DNA of 64,000 nucleotides from Bugulina stolonifera (Eukaryota; Bryozoa; Gymnolaemata; Cheilostomatida; Bugulidae): the NCBI GenBank assembly GCA_935421135.1, contig OW285187.1, positions 23,002,429 through 23,066,428 on the forward strand. Reading direction: 5' to 3'. Below the pieces are notes generated by a model, which was not told the origin of the DNA, searched no databases, and was given only the letters and a program-made list of their open reading frames with translations. Shown piece after piece: positions 57,401 to 64,000 of the stretch. Positions within the stretch are counted from its first letter, which is position 1, and each line of letters opens with the position of its first letter. The translations under genes were made by a program, and so were the position numbers.

Positions 57401-60400
57401 CAATATTTAGTACTGTTCTAAATATAGTGTGACTCAATATGTGATTGTGAAATACATAGGGCCTACTAGAATATTCTTATTACTAAATAATCATGTTATA
57501 CTATAATACTGTTTTCTGGAACATTCTTACATGACAACTTTATTATGGAATTTATGCAATATGTTTCTGGAAAGTTCTTTCTATTTTTACCCTTGGAATA
57601 TTCTAGATTATAATGTTTACTATATAAGCAGTTCAATTATACAATGCAAGGGAGTTATAGTTCAATTACAATAAAGGATCTACTACACACAGCATACTAG
57701 CTATATACACTACAAGGGACAGTCTCGTCAGCATAAGAAGTAGCTGCAGAAAATTACCTTGGCAGTACAGGCTTTTCGAACCTGTCACAACATACGTGTG
57801 ACATTCCCAAAGTACTTATATATTCAGATTTAGATCACAACATAGGCCTATACTACAATCACACCTTATTTATGTTTGTGATAATGAATAAAATTCAAAG
57901 TAGGCTATTGTGTGTATAATATAAACAACATCCTCTTCCTAGTAACTGAGTTACGTAATATAGACTGTAATTAGTGACTAAACCAAGCTATATTACTCAA
58001 AGAGTCTCAAAAGAGGACTACCTGCATTGTCAGGAGCTAACCTATCATATACCACATATTGTGTAGTTGATGTGTTTGCTGTTCTAGGGTTATTGGTATA
58101 GTGTTATTGGCTGTACTGGTGGTAATATTGGTAGTAGATGTTGGGCTGAAGGCACCTGACAATCTCAGATCCCTACTTGGTATGGGGGTTTACATCGCCC
58201 TCTTCTATGTGTTCTCGAAGCACCCAGCTAAGGTCAGAACTAACTACAATCTACAATACAGCAAACTGTTACATGTATTATAGTAAATCATGTGTAACTG
58301 TATTTCTAGTATAAAATTATAGCCTCCAAGTAGTGATTTTTAGTGTAATTTTCCACAGGAACTGCATAACTAGCTGTCTCAATTGCTACCCTAATGATAC
58401 CACAACCTATTCTCTCTCTGCTGCCGCAGTGTCCTCAAACTGTTTGAACTAAGAAATAGAATATTAACCTGTGGTTAACCAGCTAATCAAACTTCAACTA
58501 AGCATCGGTGATTTAATATTTTGGAAGTAGGAAAACAACTGGTCAATAATTAAATAATTAATGTAAACAAGTATAATGTTATTATCTATCAACTAAAACT
58601 CTACCTATGTAAATGTTTGGCTAACGTCCAGCTCTACATATTGATTTCAATATCAGGTTCGCTGGAGGCCTGTAATCCTAGGACTCCTTCTACAGTTCAT
58701 CTTTGCATACCTCATACTCAGAACATGTGTGGGATTCCTCGTCTTCAAGTGGCTGGGTGACAGGGTACAGGAGTTTCTAACACATAGTGATGCTGGTGCC
58801 ATCTTTGTTTTCGGAGACAAATATACAGATCATTTCTTTGCTTTCAAAGTGAGTAGAACTCTAGTCTATGATTTATTACTTACATTTACAGAGTGTTTGT
58901 TGGTTGATGTGGGAAGAAGAGTTACATTGCATGATACTAGTGGAGATTGAACTAGTAAAATAACAAGTAGTACTAATCCTATCCTATCAATACAAAGTAG
59001 GGGAAGGATTTAGGTATTTGATCAGCTTGATGTTGATCTATCTTTGTATATACCATAAACATAATATATAATGTATATTATGTTCATGGTATGTTAATGC
59101 TCTATATTATGTAAGAAGATGTAATTCATGACACTGAATTTCTTATGATATTATGGTTACATATGTGCTGTGTGTATGCTTCTTATATTCCATGCATTTG
59201 ATAGGCTGTTAGGAAGTCGATGCTGGGAATAAACGTGCTCAGGCACTTCTCGTGCCCCCAGAGTGCAGGGTCCCGATATTGACGTGTTGGGGTATAGCAC
59301 CTTGGAGTACACACCCCACAGACATGTTTTGTGCTAAGCAGAACATTTTCTTTGTCTTTTCTAGGTGCTCCCTGTTGTAATTTTCTTCAGTACAGCAATA
59401 GGCATGCTCTATTACCTCGGAGTCATGCAGGTTATAATTCAAAAGGTAAGTTCTGGTGGATGAGGTAGTATTATGTACATGTATGATTGTATTATAATAA
59501 TATATTAGAGTAGGCTTATAGCCTATGCTATATCATATTAACCATTAGCACTAATACAATGTCATGCTCCAGGGTTAGCCTCCTCAGAAATGGTGTCATC
59601 TGCCTCACTGCACATAAGCACAAGAATTCCTTACCATTATATACACTGCAATGTTATAATGCATGCCTTATGTTACCAGAGCTATCTGTAATGTATGCTA
59701 CCATGTACATGTATACTGCATATACAATATGTAGTGGCAATACACAATCTCCTAGTTTACACTATGTGAAGAACATGACTTTTCAAAGTAGGAATTTGTC
59801 CTGCTCCAGAGCCCCAATCATTCTATTAACATTCACGAAATACGTGATAAGAAACTTTGTATATGTTATAATGTAGCGAATACATTGTGAATCTTCAGAA
59901 AATGAGTTGACTTCTCTTCATTTTGTAAGTTGTCCGCTCTTACTCCAAACCCCAACATCAACTTATCGACATTTCTTATCACGTATTTAGTAATTGGCAG
60001 TTCCTGTTCTATCAAACCCAAAATTATGAGTAAGTTCACAAACTCAGCTTTACCATATTATTATGATTTTTCAGATAGCATGAATTTGAGAGTGATTGTA
60101 GGAACATGTCCCCTGCAGCCTGTAATACTTGTACTTGTAGGTAGCTTGGCTAATGCAGGTTACAATGGGCACAACTGCTGGAGAGTCACTCAGTGCTGCT
60201 GGGAACATATTTGTTGGGCAGGTAAATTGATATCATGGTTTGAACAAAGTACTCAGTCTAGAATCTGGTGAATAGCTGGGCTAGAGCATGGCCTACTTGA
60301 TGCTCTACTATGGTACATACTATGGTTGACATTGATATATTGCATACCTTATAACAGATAACCATCAATCATCCTACCACGCTTCACTTTCTTCTCTTTA

Positions 60401-63400
60401 GCTACAATGACCTTGTTTCAGGTAACAGCCAGCTTTATGTTGTTTCTGTTGTGCTATTTATTGTACAGTCTACTACTCCCATGTGACTGTGTTAGTAGTT
60501 ATGAGTTGTTTCTCTAAAATCTCTCCAACACCACTACCAGGGTTACTAATGCATTGTGGGCTTGAGGTCAATACTTGAAAACAAATCTATGAAATATCTG
60601 TCAGGCAATTAGACAATTACAGAGATTTTCAATATTGAATGTTATTGTATTAGATATTAGCGACCAATAATCTGATGAACAAAAAGTATAGTTATTGGAC
60701 CCCAGGCCTGATGTATTGTTTACACATCAACCAATCACATTATTACTTTGAAACTTTTCTGGTGGATATGTTGCAGTTTTCCAGACCGTTCATTTGTTTT
60801 TATTATTACTGGTTGTGCTGTATGGAGTTGTGTTATCTATATTAAAGAGAAAACGAATCCTACAACATACACAGACCGTAGAATGACAGGTTTTTCTTCA
60901 AGTTTATATTTTCTTTCTTTGATAGAATTATTGAGGGTTGAAAGAAAATAATGCTAGGTATCCCATAATGCCTTTTCAAGTCCTCTAGTTGGTGTTGGTA
61001 CTTTAAATGTGCCACTGGGGTGATATGCAGCTAAATTGTAAGGCATTGCCCTATCAGTTGACTTGAGCAACAACATACCTCCACAAACTAATCATGGTTT
61101 TCCCAAACTAATCATCTATTTATCTGAAGGTTAGTTTTTAATATAGCTATTCAATTCAATTCAATTGACTTTTACCTTACTGTTGGAATGCCTATATGTG
61201 AAATGGATGGGTTTACAAAATTCCAGTTCTAGTGTTATAAAGTTTCTCGTGTATAATTTAGTTAATGGTTAAAAAATTTTTTGATTATACTGGAATTAAG
61301 AATGCATTTGTCTAGGTGATATAAAATTGACTAATAATTCTTTAGCTATGTAATACAATATAACCATATCCATGTACAAGGGCAACAAAAAGAGATAATA
61401 TTTGAGTATTCTCTTACCATGGGAATGACCAACATATCACATGTATTTCAACTTTGGTGAATTTTTTCTACAGCTAAACAAATGGTATTTTTTGATTTTA
61501 GCATACTTGTCGACTGATGTTGTTGACAGGTTCGTCAAACAAGATATACATGTTTTAGTATCACCTGCATTTGTTAATTAAATTTGTAATGTCCACCCTA
61601 CTCTCAACTTGGACGAGAGCCATTCAATAATAATATTGTATCATCCCAATCTTTATGATGATTATACAAAAAAGCGTCTATGTTCCTTTTAGTAAAAGTT
61701 AAAATTACTACCAAAAATTGCTAGCTGTCTCCAGTAACCAATGTAGTTTTAGTTCCATGAATATTTCTGTGAAGCATAAAAACAGCGACTAATGATGCTG
61801 ACATGTATGAACATACAATGTAGTAAGAGTGTAACAGAGTAAACTTATGAATTGTAGCAACAACAATTTTCATTCAAAGCCAAGGTCAGCAATCAGGTAA
61901 AAATTGTTGTCCTCTCTGTATCGCTTTCTATGACAAGTGAGAACAACTTCGTAGTGGTAACAGTTTTTTCATTTCAACGGTGAATGGACACCTATTCATC
62001 ATTTAAATTGTTCATTTGTTATTATTCCAACAACTTTACATCAGCAAAATTATATTATATAATCTTTAACTATTATAGCATTGTTACACTTGAGATTTTT
62101 GAGAATCTATAAACATTTTTAAACTATAAAATCATAAATAATAAAAATTACACAGCAAATTTTACTCTACCATTTCCTGGTTCAAACACCATATGCATGA
62201 TGTTTCACTACAACATCTTCTTTATGAAATAGATTTGGCTAATGTTTTACAATAATAATTATGTAGTATGGGTTGATAAACTATTATCTCTCTTTATTTC
62301 CTTAGACCGAGGCGCCTCTGATGATAAAACCCCTGCTGGCAGATATGACTAAATCTGAGCTACATGCTGTGATGACTGGAGGCTTTGCTACTATTGCTGG
62401 AAGTGTTCTAGCCACCTATATATTATTTGGTGTAAGTTACTTAGAGCCATATACAATTATAGATATATCATAGTATGGTAGTATTGGAGCTTTGTATGAA
62501 TATACAATTTGAGTTTCCCACTGGCTGAGATGTGATTGGCTCCCTGCCATCAATAACAAGGCCAAAGCCGAACTCAACCCAGGTCTGAAGTATTTGAACG
62601 CTAACATATTGTTGCATACATCACAGGTACCAGCAAACCACCTGCTCTCAGCGTCAGTGATGTCAGCACCTGCTGCTCTTGCCATGTCTAAGCTCTTTTA
62701 TCCAGAGACCAAAAAGTCTAAAACTACCACAAAGGAGGTTGCTGAAATGGGTAAATTTTGAATTTTTATATTCCATGGTATTGTCTGGGGCATGGGTTAG
62801 GAGTGAAATTTACGTATATTCACAAGTCACTACTCACTAATGCTTTTAAACTAAGAACATTAGTAAGTAGTGACTTTGGAGTATAAGCAAATTTCACTTC
62901 TAACCCAATGCCCCAGGCACCAATCAACAGTATTTACAAATGTGTGAAATAATATAAATTGCACCACTTCTAAAAGTTTTAGAAGTGGTGCAATTTATGT
63001 AAATTGAGATTTCTTAGGTTAGAACTCATACAGTTGAAACATACCCATCTGCAGCTGTTGGATAAAGTCATTATGTTACTGTTTACTATCCAAAACCAAC
63101 AGTACAATGTAAATGTATCCATCGAAATGCATTTGTAGTAACTTACACCATACACAGCAAATGAATCGGAACTATATATAGAGAAGCTCTAATTATGAAA
63201 ATGTGAAATACTATTTATAACAACGTGGCCGTCCGATATTCAGTAGCCCTAGATGTGGTTTATTTTGAGCAAAAGACTGTAAAATACACTTTATATTTAT
63301 ATTGTCAGTAGACTTTACTATTTCTCAGAGCCGTTTATTGTGAGAGTAGCATCACTGGGGGAACATTGTGGGTGCCATGTTGGGCCCACTCAAACCAATC

Positions 63401-63749
63401 AAAATTGACGATAGAAGGATTTGATCAATCCAATCCTTTGTTACATGGGCCCAATATGGCCTCTTGTTTACTTCCGGTGGCATGACTTTCACAATCAACG
63501 GCTCTGCTATTGCTTACATTTTCGTACAGTACTAACCTGCAGTTTGTTTGGTTTATAGGTAAAGGTCCAGAGAGGAATCTGATAGAGGCAGCATCAGCAG
63601 GGGCTTCTACTTCTATTAAGCTAGTTGCAAACATTGCTGCTAACCTAATAGCATTCCTCGCTCTACTCGAGTTCATTAATCAGACACTCAAGTGGTTTGG
63701 AGCTCAAGTAGGTCTACATGGCCCTGATAGACCTGACCTGACATTCGAG
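48475..63749 (+). CDS. Concentrative nucleoside transporter, SLC28 family (3' end beyond right edge)
   Basis: CNT proteins import nucleosides across the plasma membrane, driven by Na+ (or H+). Ten coding exons seen: 48475-48609, 51284-51423, 51633-51914, 58088-58232, 58657-58848, 59365-59445, 60141-60221, 62306-62431, 62627-62750, 63559-63749. All phases agree and give about 499 residues; roughly 100-200 C-terminal residues lie beyond the window. The N-terminus is acidic and cytoplasmic, followed by hydrophobic helices. Signature segments: [43 protein letters not shown] followed by VGQTEAPL (substrate and cation site region), [27 protein letters not shown] and [16 protein letters not shown]. 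These are the core of the CNT fold, with the conserved Glu of GQTEAPL and of LIEAA present. Relation to SLC28A1, A2 or A3 is not resolved. The third coding intron contains a complete LTR retrotransposon in the same orientation. Confidence 0.96.
48610..51283. other. SLC28 coding intron 1
   Basis: 2.7-kb intron without a recognised exon. It contains a diverged duplication near 50600-50690 (CCAGCAGCACYTRYGMTGTA with TAGTGATGTCACA). Open frames on either strand lack splice or domain support. Confidence 0.5.
52119..52712 (+). repeat. 5' LTR
   Basis: 594 bp, starting TGTCACAATATT and ending ACGTGTGACA, so TGTCAC/GTGACA form terminal inverted repeats. Contains a TATA-like TATATAAG at 52530-52537 and a possible polyadenylation signal AATAAA at 52579-52584. 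Confidence 0.97.
52530..52537 (+). promoter_or_regulatory. LTR TATA-like box
   Basis: TATATAAG about 50 bp upstream of AATAAA in the 5' LTR, the usual order for a U3/R boundary. Predicted only. Confidence 0.5.
52715..52731 (+). other. Primer binding site, proline-tRNA-like
   Basis: TGGGGGCTGCTCCGGGA begins two bases after the 5' LTR. Its complement ends in CCCCCA, as in eukaryotic tRNA-Pro, and agrees with that tRNA's 3' end except for a swapped CG/GC pair. Confidence 0.65.
52803..57164 (+). CDS. Gag-Pol polyprotein of the Gmr1-type retrotransposon
   Basis: 1453 residues in one frame, stop TGA at 57162. In order: a Glu/Arg-rich coiled coil (about 35-95); a capsid region (about 115-280) with a SCAN-like stretch [16 protein letters not shown]; two CCHC zinc knuckles (300-313 and 321-334); aspartic protease with DTG at 413-415, followed by Cys where Ala is usual; integrase H2C2 zinc site starting at His599; catalytic D669, D729, E765 (35 residues between the last two); a GPF-type C-terminal motif (WRGPFTV) near residue 907; reverse transcriptase near 1030-1250 with YIDD at 1184-1187; RNase H with the first catalytic Asp at 1335 ([13 protein letters not shown]) and TDHQPL. 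No frameshift or stop separates gag from pol, so the ratio of Gag to Pol must be set some other way. The motifs and order are seen directly; activity is inferred. Confidence 0.97.
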   Translation: MAGMQRALDMGKELGLSGKELQDFVKENEQKFTSEILAAAEREREERRIEREAKAEEIRLRELEIQQQKETEEMRLKEVELRFQHELEIRKIDNQRPGTPSHDTSAIEAALAKPKPRIPVFDEQSDDMDSYLERFEWVAESYNWEKADWPYHLSQYLKGKATEAYTRLANEDRKDYDKVKEALLRRYNLTDEGYRKRFRESKAGEDESPQQFMVRLRKYLAKWVQLSECKDLNELILIEQFVEACPPDVAVYLKQSKIRDAETMSEDADRFLAAHGKRLYIAKRQQNYQKEPTLTMPITCNICNEGGHTAKYCRKGGQKYCNHCKIRGHVISECRRLQQRQQRHVPQPQHKAGVAQNVRTDTAVNLEKNELEIELNGRKYIPVGCCKSTGPTAGELVTNRAYVNGKEVEMVRDTGCTTVVVKKPFVNPEQLTGEHGYLKLADNTVKKYPLAEITIQTPFYSGNVNAMVLDDSIHDLLLGNIPNVRAPTDPDPAWQECGVLTRAQAKRETQSLTPLKVAEVSGQPVDREKLIRLQGEDKSLQKLFNAMEPMTKGNQTTKFYLKNNILCREYQHRHFNNNSPIKQIVVPTKLREVVMQQAHNSSFGGHLGIRKTTDRVLSQFFWPGMNDDITRYCRSCDVCQKTVSKGSVKKVPVQQMPLIDTPFKRCAIDLIGPINPPSENGHRYILTLVDYATRYPEAVPLKEISSPAVAEALMDIYSRVGIPEEVISDQGTQFVSEYMKEFCRLLGLKQMPTTPYHAMANGLVERFNGTLKSMLRKICSKEPRQWHRFINAALFAYREVPQESTGFSPFELLYGRTVRGPMNILKELWTRENQDEEVKTSYQYVLDLKEKLEDIMEIAHENLERSQKRYKAQFDKKAKPRHFDVGDKVLVLLPTNTNKLLMQWRGPFTVIKKANINDYTLDMRGKSKTFHANMLKRYYVRESDNTRELKDIFETAALGVITPEESEGIDDSLEELPAIKPEENSDHVTLGTHLDHTQRKDIEQILQEFSKIFTDKPGHTSLIEHKVNLTDSDPIRCKPYKIPYITREGLKQDILDMLNMGIIRKSNSPYASPIVLVKKPDGSNRVCVDYRKLNKITQFDPEPMMTEADLMQKLTGDRFFTKVDLSKGYWQIPVHKDDVQKTAFVTPDGQYEFLRMPFGMVNSGATLVRGMRKLLNDLDGADNYIDDILVHTKTWQEHVMVLRELFSRLQKEGFTVRPSKCSIGERDIEFIGHRISDGRLQPLHTNVEKIEAAPTPKTKTQVRSFLGLTGYYRDYMPNYSAVAAPLTDLTKKGNPTIVRWEDAQEKAFNDLKRMITQKPVLKIPDINKPFVLRTDASEIGLGAVLLQEHDGKLFPVSYASRKLLSRERNFSTIERECLAIVWAVKKYLPYLYGARFTLQTDHQPLVYMDRAKYENNRVMRWAMQLQNYNIHVESIKGRDNVGADYLSRASSEY
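57199..57208 (+). other. Polypurine tract
   Basis: AAGAAGGGGG just before the 3' LTR (one T between). Expected plus-strand primer site. Confidence 0.8.
57210..57803 (+). repeat. 3' LTR
   Basis: 594 bp; identical to the 5' LTR by my base-by-base reading. It carries TATATAAG at 57621-57628 and AATAAA at 57670-57675, so it can end the element's transcript and possibly host transcripts. Confidence 0.97.
59051..59091. repeat. 41-bp inverted repeat in SLC28 intron
   Basis: TACCATAAACATAATATA pairs with TATATTATGTTCATGGTA around a short AATG centre, with one mismatch. A simple AT-rich palindrome in an intron. Confidence 0.7.
60222..62305. other. SLC28 coding intron 7
   Basis: 2.1-kb intron. It contains a diverged relative of the GAGGACAAC hairpin family near 61876-61955 (TTGTTGTCCTCTC then GAGAACAACTTCG). 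No exon recognised; a poly-T region at 61470-61500 is unremarkable. Confidence 0.5.
61876..61955. repeat. Hairpin element, diverged copy
   Basis: AAAAATTGTTGTCCTCTC and, inverted, GTGAGAACAACTTCG enclose a short loop. The inner arm matches the elements at 3807 and 20797; the outer arms are poorly matched. Confidence 0.4.
62785..62916. repeat. Hairpin MITE-like element in SLC28 intron
   Basis: Arms of about 55 bp: CTGGGGCATGGGTTAG then GAGTGAAATTT ... AGTCACTACT, mirrored by AGTAGTGACTTT ... AAATTTCACTTCTAACCC then AATGCCCCAG. Imperfect foldback of 132 bp without coding capacity. Confidence 0.75.
62955..62997. repeat. Perfect 21-bp palindrome with 1-nt centre
   Basis: TAAATTGCACCACTTCTAAA followed by A, a single G, then the exact reverse complement. 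It lies 38 bp beyond the hairpin at 62785-62916 in the same intron. Confidence 0.9.
63326..63506. repeat. TIR element in last visible SLC28 intron
   Basis: 181 bp bounded by CAGAGCCGTTTATTGTGA and TCACAATCAACGGCTCTG (one mismatch). Inside is a second inverted pair, TGCCATGTTGGGCCC and GGGCCCAATATGGC. Likely a MITE; a target duplication is not clear. It ends 52 bp before the exon at 63559. Confidence 0.65.
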
Positions 63750-64000
63750 GTGCGTTCCCATGTTACATGTGCAGATGGAAATAACTCATTATAAGATATT
63801 CCTATGCTGCAGCTTGCCATGTAATATGTAATATTGACATCTAGTGGAAATATCAAAAGTGAACAGAAAGCTAAACAGTAGTGACAGTAAAATTAATTTG
63901 ATAAGGTGTTCCATGAGTATGTTGTTATAACCACATGACTTGCCACAACATAATTAATTACTCAAAATATAACTTGTAATATTACATGTACTTCCTATCT
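63750..64000. other. SLC28 intron running off the right edge
   Basis: Begins with a GTGCGT donor after the LTFE-coding exon. No further exon before the window ends. Confidence 0.6.

Larger units (their letters stand above)
52119..57803 (+). mobile_element. Complete Gmr1-type Ty3/Gypsy LTR retrotransposon, 5685 bp
   Basis: Full-length element with 594-bp LTRs at 52119-52712 and 57210-57803 that I read as identical, a target duplication TTCCC at 52114-52118 and 57804-57808, a primer site at 52715-52731, a polypurine tract at 57199-57208 and one gag-pol frame (52803-57164) without stops. Identical LTRs and an intact frame mean a very recent insertion that may still be active. The pol order is protease, integrase, RT, RNase H. 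In ordinary Ty3/Gypsy elements integrase comes last; the integrase-first order with Gypsy-like enzymes defines the Gmr1 group, first described from fish and other deuterostomes. It sits in an SLC28 intron (51915-58087), sense to the gene. Confidence 0.97.

Noticed and set aside
59215..59340. Possible small RNA with a hairpin around GTGCTCAGGCAC and GCCCCCAGAGTGC
   Set aside because: No box C/D or H/ACA motifs, and the stem is short and interrupted.

Overview
The window is nuclear DNA from an animal. It is AT-rich, its genes are split by many short introns with GT..AG borders, and it carries animal gene families: BCL7, TESK kinase, SLC28 nucleoside transporter, a tetraspanin-like protein and separase. 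The compact layout (eight protein genes in 64 kb, introns mostly 0.2 to 2 kb) and the repeat content fit an invertebrate, possibly a sponge or another early-branching animal. The species cannot be fixed from the sequence alone. Exons were read by hand from splice signals and reading phase.

Layout from left to right. Bases 1-6285 (minus) hold the 5' part of a separase-like gene that runs off the left edge. Bases 8859-18468 (minus) hold a complete TESK-type dual-specificity kinase in nine coding exons. Bases 18469-21897 are intergenic and hold a 57-copy perfect 10-bp tandem array. Bases 21898-25257 (minus) hold a TLC-domain membrane protein like TLCD4. Bases 25283-30751 are intergenic and hold a 1.8-kb non-autonomous LTR element (27492-29280, minus). 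Bases 30807-33242 (plus) hold a BCL7 gene, which converges on a small RING and coiled-coil gene at 33613-34681 (minus), possibly of the RNF212/Zip3 type. Bases 37960-42168 (plus) hold a tetraspanin-like gene with all introns in phase 0. Bases 43099-45568 (minus) hold a single-pass protein with one LDL-receptor class A repeat and a PPxY tail. A decayed LINE fragment lies at about 45980-46340. From 48475 to the right edge (plus) lies an SLC28 (CNT) concentrative nucleoside transporter whose 3' end is outside the window.

The most notable object is a complete, apparently young LTR retrotransposon (52119-57803) in the third coding intron of the SLC28 gene, in sense orientation. It has two 594-bp LTRs that I read as identical, a 5-bp target duplication (TTCCC), a proline-tRNA-like primer site, a polypurine tract and one uninterrupted 1453-codon gag-pol frame. 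Its pol order is protease, integrase, reverse transcriptase, RNase H. Integrase before RT is the Copia order, but the proteins are Ty3/Gypsy-like, which is the hallmark of the Gmr1 group. Its capsid region resembles the vertebrate SCAN domain.

The host genes do not form a pathway or operon. They are independent housekeeping or cell-biology genes. Smaller repeats, including hairpin MITE-like elements, minisatellites and a 74-bp dispersed repeat, lie in introns and intergenic DNA.
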